From Mycobacterium hubeiense (GTDB taxonomy: Bacteria; Actinomycetota; Actinomycetes; Mycobacteriales; Mycobacteriaceae), in contig NZ_PIZU01000006.1 of assembly GCF_002838065.1 (NCBI RefSeq), positions 100,348 through 164,347 of the forward strand: 64,000 nucleotides of DNA, written 5' to 3'. Both the position numbers and the translations under genes were made by a program. Below are positions 1 through 8,077 of this stretch, piece by piece (position 1 is the first letter of the stretch; the number at the start of each line of letters is the position of its first letter). The notes under the pieces were generated by a model that worked only from the letters and a program-made list of their open reading frames with translations, made no database searches and was not told the DNA's origin.

Positions 1-449
1 TGACCGCCGAAACCGCCTTCGCCGCGGATGACGGCCGTCGTCAAGGTCTCGGCGACGACATCGCCGCTGTCCGGATCGCTACCGGTGGCCTTGAGCACCA
101 CGATCGCGTTCTTGCCCGGGCCCTTGTCCTGGATGTCGGCGACCTCGGAGACGACGCGCAGCTTGCCGGCCGGCGGCAGCGGCCGCAACACCCGCACACC
201 CTGCGATCCGTGCAGAAGCATGCTGAAGTTGAACGTGCCGATCAGCCCGGCCGCGGCGAACGGCGAGCACGCGATGACGGCGTAGGTGGGCAGCACCTGT
301 TGTTCGATGCCGTGGCTGTTCTCGGTGGTGAACGCAAGGTCGTCGACGCCTGCGCCCACGCCAAGCGCGTAGAGCAGCGTGTCGCGGTCGGTCCATTCGA
401 AAAGGTGCGGCTCGGTGGTTTTGCCTACGGCGTTGGGGTCGATCGGCAT
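1..449 (-). CDS. htdY: MaoC-like 3-hydroxyacyl-thioester dehydratase, N-terminal part (window-edge partial)
   Basis: The gene reads leftward from an ATG at 449 and runs off the window, so only about 149 N-terminal residues are visible. The protein opens MPIDPNAVGKTTEP and continues with LFEWTDRDTLLYALGVGAG, the typical start of mycobacterial double-hot-dog MaoC dehydratases such as HtdY (Rv3389c). This family hydrates or dehydrates trans-2-enoyl/3-hydroxyacyl thioesters in fatty-acid or sterol side-chain metabolism. The catalytic hydratase-2 motif lies in the C-terminal half and cannot be checked here. Placement directly upstream of, and divergent from, acrA1 matches the M. tuberculosis order with lpqD missing. 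HtdY is the likeliest member; another MaoC paralogue is possible. Confidence 0.8.
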   Translation of the reverse strand, partial: MPIDPNAVGKTTEPHLFEWTDRDTLLYALGVGAGVDDLAFTTENSHGIEQQVLPTYAVIACSPFAAAGLIGTFNFSMLLHGSQGVRVLRPLPPAGKLRVVSEVADIQDKGPGKNAIVVLKATGSDPDSGDVVAETLTTAVIRGEGGFGG

Positions 450-552
450 GGGCGCTTCCTTCCTAGCGGTCTGAAACGGACCATAGCCGCTCCGCAGTGG
501 AGCACGTCACATGCGGTTGACCTTTGTGGCGTGCGGGGCCACCATGGCTCGC

Positions 553-2581
553 ATGCGCTATGTCGTTACCGGCGGTACCGGGTTTATCGGCCGCCGAGTG
601 GTATCGGAACTTCTGGAACGCGACGACGACGCCGAAGTGTGGGTGCTGGTCCGCCGGACCTCGCTGACCCGGTTCGAACGCCTCGCGATGGACTGGGGCT
701 CCCGAGCGAAACCGCTGGTCGGCGACCTGACCGCGGCCGACCTCGGCCTCAGCGATGAGTCGATCGCCGAACTGGGCGCCGTCGACCATGTGGTGCACTG
801 CGCGGCGGTGTACGACATCACCGCCGGCGACAAAGAGCAGCGGGTCACCAACGTCGAGGGCACCCGGGCGGTGATCGAGTTGACCAAGCGGCTGGATGCG
901 ACGTTGCATCATGTGTCGTCGATCGCGGTGGCCGGCAGCTACCGCGGTGAGTACACCGAGGACGATTTCGACGTCGGCCAGGATTTGCCCACGCCGTATC
1001 ACCAGACCAAGTTCGAGGCCGAACTGCTGGTGCGCACGACGGCGGGCCTGCGCTACCGCGTGTACCGGCCGGCGGTGGTGGTCGGCGATTCGCGCACCGG
1101 CGAGATGGACAAGGCCGACGGCCCGTACTACTTCTTCCCGATCTTGGCGAAGATGGCGCGGTTGCCCCGATTCACGCCGATCGCGCTGCCCGACTCCGGC
1201 CGCACCAACATCGTGCCGGTCGATTACGTCGTGGATGCGCTGGTGGCGCTGATGCACACCGAGGACCGGGACTTTCAGACGTTCCACCTCACGGCACCGA
1301 AAACCATTGGGCTGCGCGGTATTTACCGGGGCGTTGCACAAGCCGCCGGGCTGCCGCCGCTGCGGGGTGCGCTGCCGCGGACGGTCGCGACGCCGGTCAC
1401 CCGGGCGCGAGGCCGCGCGAAGGTGGTGCGCAACATGGTGGCGACGCAGTTGGGCATTCCCGGCGAGATCCTCGATGTCGCGGACTTGATGCCCACCTTC
1501 ACCGCCGACAACACTGCAGAAGCGTTGCGCGGCACCGGGATAACCGTTCCGGAGTTCTCGTCGTATGCGCCGCGGCTGTGGAAATACTGGGCGGAGCACC
1601 TGGATCCGGACCGTGCTCGGCGCGACGACCCGGCCGGCCCGCTCGTCGGGCGGCACGTCATCATCACCGGGGCCTCTAGCGGCATTGGGCGGGCATCGGC
1701 GATCGCGGTCGCCGAACGCGGCGCGACGGTGTTCGCGTTGGCCCGCAACGCCGAAGCGCTCGACGACCTCGTCGCCGAGATCCGCGCCGCCGGTGGCCAA
1801 GCCCACGCATTCACGTGCGATGTCACCGATTCCGCGTCCGTCGACCACACCGTCAAGGACATCCTCGGCCGGTTCGGCCACGTCGATTACCTGGTCAACA
1901 ACGCCGGCCGGTCCATCCGCCGCTCCGTGGTCAACTCGACCGACCGGTTCCACGACTACGAACGGGTGATGGCCGTCAACTACTTCGGCGCGGTGCGCAT
2001 GGTGCTGGCGCTGCTACCTCATTGGCGGGAACGACGATTCGGTCACGTGGTCAACGTGTCGAGCGCGGGCGTGCAGGCGCGCAGCCCGAAGTACAGCTCG
2101 TATCTGCCCTCCAAGGCCGCGCTGGACGCATTCGCCGAAGTGGTGGCGACCGAGACGCTGTCTGATCACATCACGTTCACCAATATCCATATGCCGCTGG
2201 TGAAGACGCCGATGATCGTGCCGTCGCGGCGGCTCAATCCCGTGCCGCCGATCAGCGCCGAACACGCCGCGGCCATGGTGGTGCGCGGTCTGGTGGAGAA
2301 GCCCGCGCGGATCGACACGCCGATGGGCACGCTGGGGGAATTCGGTAATTACATGACGCCCAAGCTGTCTCGGCGGATACTGCACCAGCTGTATCTCGGC
2401 TTCCCCGATTCACCGGCGGCGCGCGGCGAGGAAACCCCCGAGCCGCAACGCATCACGCCGCGTCGCCCCAAGCGGCCGGGCGCGGGCGGCCAAGACGATG
2501 CGGGCGCTGCGGCCGGTGACGCGGCCGATCACACGACCGGTCAAGCGCGCGGTGCGTCTGGTGCCCGGCGTGCACTGGTAA
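553..2581 (+). CDS. acrA1: AcrA1/Fcr2-type two-domain fatty acyl-CoA reductase, apparent frameshift near the C-terminus
   Basis: Two reductase domains are fused. The N-terminal extended SDR has GGTGFIG at about residues 6-12 and a YHQTK active site near 149. The C-terminal classical SDR has TGASSGIG near 372, NNAG, and a YLPSK active site near 517. This matches Rv3391 (AcrA1/Fcr2), an NAD(P)H-dependent fatty acyl-CoA reductase linked to alcohol and wax ester formation. ATG 553 (MRYVVTGG) is chosen; ATG 544 is in frame. The main frame stays open to 2832, deep into the opposing tetR gene. The basic tail ending VRLVPGVHW and its stop at 2579-2581 lie in the +1 frame. One extra base around 2440-2490, near a run of four C, would explain this, so the end given is the inferred ancestral one. 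Confidence 0.85.
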
Positions 2582-3197
2582 CGACGTCGTCCCAGGTACG
2601 CATCGCCAGGTCGACGGTCGACTCGAGCTGCTGCAGTGTCGCCCCGTCGCGGGCCTGGATCGACAACCCGTACAACACGGTCATCATGAATGCGGCAAGC
2701 GCGTCCGCGTCCAGGTTCGCGGGTAGCTCGCCGGATTTCATGGCGCCCCGGATGCGACCGAGGAGCCGCTGTCGGTCTTCGTCGCGGCACTTTTTGAGCA
2801 AATCGCGCAGCGGCTGGGTTTCAGTCGAATAGGCGATCCCAGCCAGCACGATGAGGCAACCGGGCGGCGTGTCCGGATCGGCGTATTCCCGCACGTTGTC
2901 GCGCAGCATGGCGTCCACCGCGTCGCGCACCGACCCGGGCCGCTCGAGCGCCAGCGTGGTCGGTGAGCGGTCCGGCGCGTTGTAGTAGGCCACTGCCTCG
3001 CGGAACAGATCCTCCTTCGACCCGAAGGTCGCATACAGGCTCGGCGCGTTCAGACCCATCGCCTCGGTGAGATCGCTCACGCGAGTGCCCTCGAAACCCC
3101 GCTCCCAGAACACCTCCATGGCCGCCTGTAGTGCGGTTTCCCGGTCGAAGGCGCGTGGACGGCCTCGGCGCGGGGTCACTTGACGGGGTTCGGGCAT
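2541..3197 (-). CDS. TetR/AcrR-family transcriptional regulator
   Basis: A 218-residue protein begins MPEPRQVTPRRGRPRAFD with ATG at 3197. Its N-terminal TetR helix-turn-helix spans roughly residues 18-64 (ALQAAMEVFWERGFEGTRV, then LYATFGSKEDLF). The C-terminal ligand domain includes PPGCLIVLAGIAYS, a motif common in TetR proteins of the reactive-compound type. It is divergent from the SDR gene at 3249, and the 51-bp gap holds an inverted repeat at 3213-3232, so autoregulation and repression of the rightward SDR/SMR/nucleoside-hydrolase operon is inferred. Its 3' end overlaps the acrA1 tail convergently. The effector is unknown. Confidence 0.88.
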   Translation of the reverse strand: MPEPRQVTPRRGRPRAFDRETALQAAMEVFWERGFEGTRVSDLTEAMGLNAPSLYATFGSKEDLFREAVAYYNAPDRSPTTLALERPGSVRDAVDAMLRDNVREYADPDTPPGCLIVLAGIAYSTETQPLRDLLKKCRDEDRQRLLGRIRGAMKSGELPANLDADALAAFMMTVLYGLSIQARDGATLQQLESTVDLAMRTWDDVVTSARRAPDAPRA

Positions 3198-3212
3198 ACT
3201 TGCGAGTCTATA

Positions 3213-3232
3213 TTTGTAGTAAATGTTACAAA
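3213..3232. promoter_or_regulatory. Probable TetR operator, TTTGTA-N8-TACAAA
   Basis: A 6-bp perfect inverted repeat (TTTGTA at 3213-3218, TACAAA at 3227-3232) lies in the AT-rich gap between the divergent tetR gene and the SDR gene. Symmetry and position are seen directly; the assignment to the adjacent TetR protein is inferred. It sits 17 bp before the SDR start, so a bound repressor could block the rightward promoter. Confidence 0.55.
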
Positions 3233-3248
3233 ATGATGGGAGGGCAGC

Positions 3249-3986
3249 ATGTCGTTGACCGGAAAAGCGGCACTCGTCACCGGTGGTAGCCGTGGGATCG
3301 GTGCCGCGATCGCGCGACGACTCGCCGCCGAGGGCGCAGACGTCGCAATCACCTACACGTCGTCGGCCGCGCGAGCCGCCGAGGTCGTCGACGCCATCAA
3401 GGCGAGTGGTGCTCGCGCCCTTGCGATTTCGCTGGACAGCGCCGCCCCTGACGCCGGGCGGGAGGCGGTTGCGCGCGTCGTCGACGAGTTCGGGCGACTG
3501 GACATCCTGGTGAACAACGCCGGCATCTTCCCCAACGGACCGCTGGAAGAGATCAGTGTCGACGACATCGACCGGACGCTGGCGCTGCACGTCCGCGCGC
3601 CGCTGCTGTTCAGCCAGGCCGCCGCAGCCGTGCTGCCCGACGGCGGACGCATCATCACCATCGGCAGCAACCTGGCCGACCGCACGCCCTACCCGGGCAT
3701 CACGCTGTACTCGGCATCGAAGGCCGCGGTCGCGGGGCTGACGCGCGGGCTGGCCCGCGACCTGGCGCCGCGACGCATCACCGTCAACGCCGTGCAACCG
3801 GGAAACACCGACACCGAGATGAATCCCGCCGACTCGGCCGACGCCGCTGCGGATTTGCCCAACATCCCGCTCGGCCGGTTCGCGCACGCCGACGAGATCG
3901 CGGCCGCGGTGGCCTATCTCGCCGGGGAGGAGGCCGCGTATGTCACTGGCACCACACTCACCATCGACGGCGGCTACAACGCCTGA
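3249..3986 (+). CDS. Short-chain dehydrogenase/reductase, 3-oxoacyl-reductase type
   Basis: This 245-residue classical SDR has the cofactor motif TGGSRGIG at residues 10-17, NNAG near 90, and the catalytic YSASK near 154. The C-terminus VTGTTLTIDGGYNA is typical of FabG-like enzymes. It should reduce a ketone or oxidise an alcohol with NAD(P)H in the cytosol; the substrate is not evident. The start follows a GGGAGGG ribosome site by 5-6 bp. It opens an operon with the SMR exporter (19-bp gap) and the nucleoside hydrolase, under the presumed control of the divergent TetR protein. Confidence 0.9.
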   Translation: MSLTGKAALVTGGSRGIGAAIARRLAAEGADVAITYTSSAARAAEVVDAIKASGARALAISLDSAAPDAGREAVARVVDEFGRLDILVNNAGIFPNGPLEEISVDDIDRTLALHVRAPLLFSQAAAAVLPDGGRIITIGSNLADRTPYPGITLYSASKAAVAGLTRGLARDLAPRRITVNAVQPGNTDTEMNPADSADAAADLPNIPLGRFAHADEIAAAVAYLAGEEAAYVTGTTLTIDGGYNA

Positions 3987-4005
3987 ACTGCGAGGGAGAC
4001 AACGG

Positions 4006-4323
4006 ATGTGGTGGGGCCTTCTGATTTTCGCCGGATTGCTGGAGATCGTGTGGGCGCTGGCGATCAAGCAGTCGGAGGGCTTCACCAAACTGTGGCCGAG
4101 CCTGGTCTGTGTGGTGGCCGCGGTGGCCAGCTTCGTGCTCCTCGCGGTGGTGGTCCGGCATCTGCCGGTCGGCACCGCCTACGCGGTGTGGGCGGGTATC
4201 GGCGCGGTGGGCGTGGCAATCGCCGGCGTGGTGTGGTTCCACGATGCGCTGACGCTGTGGCGCACGACGTTCATCACGTTGATCGTCGTGGGCCTGGTGG
4301 GTCTGCGGTTCCTGGAGCAGTAG
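4006..4323 (+). CDS. SMR-family transporter, guanidinium-exporter (Gdx/SugE) type
   Basis: This 105-residue protein has four hydrophobic segments typical of small multidrug resistance transporters. Its first helix, GLLEIVWALAIK, puts Glu at residue 13 and Trp at 16, and the third helix carries GTAYAVWAGIG. Both are signatures of the SugE/Gdx branch, which exports guanidinium as a dual-topology dimer in exchange for protons. The ATG at 4006 is chosen because longer in-frame starts overlap the SDR gene. No guanidine riboswitch is visible upstream; control probably comes from the TetR operator of the operon. The subfamily call comes from motifs, not from a phylogeny. Confidence 0.85.
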   Translation: MWWGLLIFAGLLEIVWALAIKQSEGFTKLWPSLVCVVAAVASFVLLAVVVRHLPVGTAYAVWAGIGAVGVAIAGVVWFHDALTLWRTTFITLIVVGLVGLRFLEQ

Positions 4324-4333
4324 GGTTGGCGGC

Positions 4334-5368
4334 GTGAGCGCCGAGCCCGTCTTCGCCGACGTCGATACCGGCGTCGACGACGCGATGGCGTTGGTGTACC
4401 TGCTGGCCAGTCCCGAGGCCGAGCTGGTGGGTATCGCATCGACGGCGGGAAATGTTGGCGTGCAACAGGTCTGCCGTAACAATCTGGGGCTGCTGGAGCT
4501 GTGCGGGGTCACCGGTGTTCCGGTGTCGATGGGTTCGGCGACGCCGCTGTCCGCGCCGCTGCGCACCGCCGAGGACACGCACGGGCCGGAGGGCCTGGGC
4601 TACGCGCAGCTGCCCGCGACCGAGGGGCAACTGACCGCGTACGACGCCGCCGAGGCGTGGGTGCGGGCGGCGCATGCGTATCCGGGCGAGCTGATCGGCA
4701 TCGCAGTCGGGCCGCTGACCAACCTGGCGCTGGCGTTGCGCACCGAACCCGCACTGCCCAGACTGCTGCGGCGACTGGTGATCATGGGCGGCGCGTTCGA
4801 CTATCGCGGCAATACAACACCGGTAGCCGAGTGGAACATCAGCGTCGACCCCGAAGCCGCCGCCGAAGTGTTCGCGGCGTGGGGGTCGGAACCGAATGCG
4901 CAGCTGCCAATTGTGTTGGGGCTGAACCTCACCGAGAACATCGCGATGACGCCGACGCTGCTGGGTCAGCTGGCGGCGGCGGCCGGCTCCCCCACTGCGC
5001 CGATGAGCGAGCGCGACGAGCGGGGCACCCGGTCGGCGGCCGCCAACCCGTTGATTCGCGTGCTCGAGGACGCGATGCGGTTCTACTTCGAATTCCACTT
5101 CGACTGCGGCGATGGCTATCTCGCGCATCTGCATGATCCGCTGGCCGCCGCGGTGGCGCTGGATCCCGAGCTGGTGAAATGCCGGCCGACGACCGTCGAC
5201 GTCGAGCTGACCGGGACACTCACCCGCGGTATGACGGTGGCCGACTGGTCCGGTCGATGGGGACGAAATCCCAACGCGCTCATCGGTGTCGACGTCGACC
5301 CTGCTGCGTTCTTCGACCGGTTCATCGTGCGGGTGGGGGCGTTCGCGCGCCGGCTGACTCATTCGTAG
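4334..5368 (+). CDS. iunH: Inosine-uridine-preferring nucleoside hydrolase family protein
   Basis: A 344-residue protein starts at GTG 4334 and carries the Ca-binding signature DVDTGVDDAMA at residues 9-19. The family hydrolyses the N-glycosidic bond of ribonucleosides to base plus ribose. The C-terminal NALIGVDVDPAAFFDRF is also typical. It corresponds in position and family to Rv3393 (iunH). It follows the SMR gene by 10 bp and overlaps imuB tail-to-tail by 10 bp. Hydrolysis of nucleosides beside a guanidinium exporter may be only a chance operon; I cannot link the substrates. Confidence 0.9.
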   Translation: MSAEPVFADVDTGVDDAMALVYLLASPEAELVGIASTAGNVGVQQVCRNNLGLLELCGVTGVPVSMGSATPLSAPLRTAEDTHGPEGLGYAQLPATEGQLTAYDAAEAWVRAAHAYPGELIGIAVGPLTNLALALRTEPALPRLLRRLVIMGGAFDYRGNTTPVAEWNISVDPEAAAEVFAAWGSEPNAQLPIVLGLNLTENIAMTPTLLGQLAAAAGSPTAPMSERDERGTRSAAANPLIRVLEDAMRFYFEFHFDCGDGYLAHLHDPLAAAVALDPELVKCRPTTVDVELTGTLTRGMTVADWSGRWGRNPNALIGVDVDPAAFFDRFIVRVGAFARRLTHS

Positions 5369-6936
5369 ATCCCTTCGAGGTACCACCGCCGCTGGCGATA
5401 GCACAGCAGCAGCGCTTGCGCCGGATCGCCGTCGAGCAGCACCTGCGCGCGGGCGGTGCGGCCCTTCGCCCCATCGGGATCCCACCACCGCTCGTCGACG
5501 GGCCAGGGACCAGTCCACCACGCCAGTCGCTTGTCGCGACCCGGAGCGGCCAGCCGCGCGGGATCGGCGGAGAACATGCCGCGGCTGGTCACCCGCACCG
5601 GATTACCCTGCGCGTCAAGCAATTCGACCGGATCGTCAAGCAGGACGGTCGGCGACGGCTCGGGCAGTTGCCCCGGCCACGGTTGACGCGGGTCCGCCCG
5701 CGGCACGGGGTCGTCGCCCAGCGGCGTGAAGGTGATGCGCTCTGCGGGTCCGCGTCCGCCGGACAACACCGGCACCTGCACCGCCTCCGGCCCGAGCAGC
5801 CCCTGCACCCGCACCAGCGCGCGGCGGGCGCGTAGCCGGTCCTCGTCACCCAGCCCACCCCACAGCGGCAGCTGCAGCGCCCCGGCCGAGACCACCTCCA
5901 CCGGATGCAATCGCAGCACAGTGATTTCAGCGGTGGGCCGGTCGTTCGGATTGCGCCGGTTCAGCCAGCCGTCCAGCTGCCAGCGCACCCGGTCCGCGGT
6001 GGCGTCCTCGGTCAACGGCTCGGCGCATCGCCACACCCGTTCCAGCTCTTCGCCATTGGCGGTGACAGCCCGGATGGCCAGCCGCGTGCATCCGATACCG
6101 GCCGACTCCAGCCCGCGGTGCAGGGTGCTGGCCAGCGACCGTCCCGCGAACGCGGCCGCATCCACCCGGTCGATCGGCGGGTCACAGTTCATCACGGCGT
6201 CGAGGTCGGTCGGTGGCTCACGACCCGACGGTCCACGGGTGGGCTCCCCGCGCGCGAACCGGTGCGCCGCCACGGCGTCGGCCCCGAAGCGAGACGCCAC
6301 GTCGGTACGGGACAGCGCGGCGAATTGGCCGATGTTGCGAATTCCCATGCGCCACAGCAGATCAGCCAAGTCTTCGCGGCCAGGGGCGGCCAGACTCGGC
6401 TCGGTGGCCAATTGCCGGATGGACAGCGCGGCCAGAAACGGCGCATCTCCCCCGGGCTCGACGATGCGGCCGGCGCGGGCGGCGAATACGGCGGTGGGCA
6501 GCTGATCGGCAATGCCGACCTGGCATTCGGCCCCGGCCGCGGCCACCGCGTCGACCAGCCGTTCGGCGGCGGCCTGCTCGGATCCGAAGTAGCGGGCGGC
6601 CCCGCGGACCGGCATCGCCAGCAGGCCGGGCCGCAAGACCTCGGCGCGCGGCACCAGATCGTCCACCGCGGCGATCACGTCTTCGAAATGGCGAGCATCG
6701 CGGGCCGGATCGGCGGTGACCACGTGCAATTGCGGGCAGCGCGCCTGGGACTCGCGTCGGCGCAGACCCCGTCGCACCCCGGCCGCCCGGGCCGACGCCG
6801 AACAGGCGATCACCCGATTGGCCAAGGTGACCGCGACCGGGTCCGTCGGCGTCAGACGTGCCGCAGCCGCGGCGGCGACCGCCGGCCAGTCCATGCACCA
6901 GATCGCCAGAACGCGAGACGTCGGTCGAGATGGCAC
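5359..6936 (-). CDS. imuB: ImuB, catalytically degenerate Y-family polymerase of the mutasome
   Basis: This 525-residue protein is related to DinB-type polymerases but lacks a clear catalytic acidic triad, as known for ImuB. It acts as the hub linking ImuA' and DnaE2 to the beta clamp during SOS mutagenesis. The clamp-binding motif QLPLWG is visible near residues 354-359, close to the known M. tuberculosis position. Translation starts at GTG 6936, two bases after the imuA' stop, so the two genes are coupled. It is the orthologue of Rv3394c and should be induced through the LexA box at 7657. Confidence 0.93.
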   Translation of the reverse strand: MPSRPTSRVLAIWCMDWPAVAAAAAARLTPTDPVAVTLANRVIACSASARAAGVRRGLRRRESQARCPQLHVVTADPARDARHFEDVIAAVDDLVPRAEVLRPGLLAMPVRGAARYFGSEQAAAERLVDAVAAAGAECQVGIADQLPTAVFAARAGRIVEPGGDAPFLAALSIRQLATEPSLAAPGREDLADLLWRMGIRNIGQFAALSRTDVASRFGADAVAAHRFARGEPTRGPSGREPPTDLDAVMNCDPPIDRVDAAAFAGRSLASTLHRGLESAGIGCTRLAIRAVTANGEELERVWRCAEPLTEDATADRVRWQLDGWLNRRNPNDRPTAEITVLRLHPVEVVSAGALQLPLWGGLGDEDRLRARRALVRVQGLLGPEAVQVPVLSGGRGPAERITFTPLGDDPVPRADPRQPWPGQLPEPSPTVLLDDPVELLDAQGNPVRVTSRGMFSADPARLAAPGRDKRLAWWTGPWPVDERWWDPDGAKGRTARAQVLLDGDPAQALLLCYRQRRWYLEGIYE

Positions 6937-6938
6937 TC

Positions 6939-7619
6939 CTACTCACCTACTGCGTGTGCACCGACGATGCGTCCCCGCGCCCGGGTGGCCAGCCGGACCC
7001 GGCCGATGCGGCCAAGCCCAGGGCGACCGGGACCACTGATCTCATAGCCGCAGACCCTGGCCTCCAGCCGAGCCGAAGCGCCCTGCCAGTCGCCGCCGGT
7101 GACCAGCAGCGTGCAGCCCTTCTGCCGGGCCCGGGCCGTCACCACGCGGGCCCGGCTCGGCGGCACCGAACGTCCGGCCAGCCCGAGCACCACCAGATCC
7201 ATTCCGTCCATCAGCACCGAGGCCACCTCCACCGGATCGGCGCCCGGATCGGGGATGACGGCAAGCCTGCTCAGATCTGCACCCATCTCCACGGCCGCCA
7301 GCAGACCCATGTCGGGCTGGCCGACGATGGCCGCGTGCCCGCCCGCCGCCGTCACCGCCGCCACCATGCTCACCGGAAGGGACCGGGCCCCCGACACCAC
7401 CGCGACCGTCCCGCGCGGCAACGGGGCGGGAAGGAGTTCGGCCAGCGATTCGGGCAGCGGCAGCAAAGATTCCGAGTCGGGCAGCGGATCGACGGACGGC
7501 GCTGCACCCCGGCGTCCGTCGCCGACTTTTCCGGATACTGCCGCTATCTTGCGTCGTAGGCGTTCTACCTGTTCAGCACGGTCAAGCCGACGCTGGTCAA
7601 GGTTCGTCGCTGCTGTCAC
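6939..7619 (-). CDS. imuA': ImuA', SOS mutasome accessory protein
   Basis: This 226-residue RecA-fold-like protein is the orthologue of Rv3395c. It is co-transcribed with imuB and needed for DnaE2-dependent damage mutagenesis in mycobacteria. The GTG at 7619 is preferred over a longer frame because an AGGAGGT ribosome site lies 6 bp upstream and the LexA box lies just beyond. A longer reading from 7709 would translate through the LexA box and is unlikely. The sequence has a central [16 protein letters not shown] segment where a Walker-like loop would be expected, but no intact Walker A motif. Confidence 0.9.
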   Translation of the reverse strand: MTAATNLDQRRLDRAEQVERLRRKIAAVSGKVGDGRRGAAPSVDPLPDSESLLPLPESLAELLPAPLPRGTVAVVSGARSLPVSMVAAVTAAGGHAAIVGQPDMGLLAAVEMGADLSRLAVIPDPGADPVEVASVLMDGMDLVVLGLAGRSVPPSRARVVTARARQKGCTLLVTGGDWQGASARLEARVCGYEISGPGRPGLGRIGRVRLATRARGRIVGAHAVGE

Positions 7620-7656
7620 AACAGCACCTCCTGCAGCACCGGTTTCATCCCTGTGT

Positions 7657-7672
7657 TCGAATGTATGTTCGA
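7657..7672 (-). promoter_or_regulatory. LexA (SOS) box, TCGAATGTATGTTCGA
   Basis: The 16-bp near-palindrome has the TCGAA...TTCGA ends of the mycobacterial LexA consensus (TCGAAC-N4-GTTCGA). It lies 38 bp upstream of the imuA' start. Site and spacing are seen directly; SOS control of imuA'-imuB is established in mycobacteria. Confidence 0.9.
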
Positions 7673-7783
7673 TGCCTTGAGTAAACACCTGCCCACCGAC
7701 ACCGGTCAAGCGAGGTGCGGCGCTGGGTGCCCCACGTTAGAGTTCCCCCTGTTGACCATCGGGGGACACGTAAAGGACGCACC

Positions 7784-8065
7784 ATGACGTCAAGTCGTTT
7801 AGCTCGTCGGCTCGCCCTCACGGCGGGCGGCGCCGCGATCATCGGGATGGTTTCGTTGACCGCGGCGTGCGGTGAAGCCGAACAAGCCCCCGAGGAAACC
7901 ACGCCCACCACGACGACGACGACCACGACGACGACCACGCCGCCGCCCCCACCGCCGGTCGAGCCCACCGAGAAGGCTCCGCGCATCGATCCGGGCGGGC
8001 CCAACCCGTTCTCGCCGACGGTGCATGCGCCTCCGCCCCCCACCGCCGTTCCGGGACACCACTAG
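7784..8065 (+). CDS. Small secreted Thr/Pro-rich probable lipoprotein
   Basis: This 93-residue protein has a basic N-terminus (SSRLARRLA), a hydrophobic stretch, and Cys at residue 29 within SLTAAC, an imperfect lipobox with Thr at -3. After the Cys come a run of 11 consecutive threonine codons (7907-7939) and six prolines, a flexible linker, and a short PxxP-rich tail. It probably sits outside the membrane, possibly lipid-anchored. It occupies the place of the small membrane protein gene Rv3395A. It precedes the sedolisin gene by 12 bp and is probably co-transcribed with it. No enzymatic domain is visible. Confidence 0.75.
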   Translation: MTSSRLARRLALTAGGAAIIGMVSLTAACGEAEQAPEETTPTTTTTTTTTTTPPPPPPVEPTEKAPRIDPGGPNPFSPTVHAPPPPTAVPGHH

Positions 8066-8077
8066 CACCGAGCCGGC

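Noticed and set aside
463..1953. Long open frame antisense to acrA1
   Set aside because: It mirrors the codon bias of acrA1, has no recognisable domain, and is rich in Arg/Gly/His as expected of antisense frames in GC-rich DNA.
3990..4005. Guanidine riboswitch before the SMR gene
   Set aside because: Only a 19-bp gap with a ribosome site is present; there is no room for a riboswitch.
7619..7709. Longer imuA' start at 7709
   Set aside because: It would translate through the LexA box and lacks a ribosome site; GTG 7619 has an ideal one.
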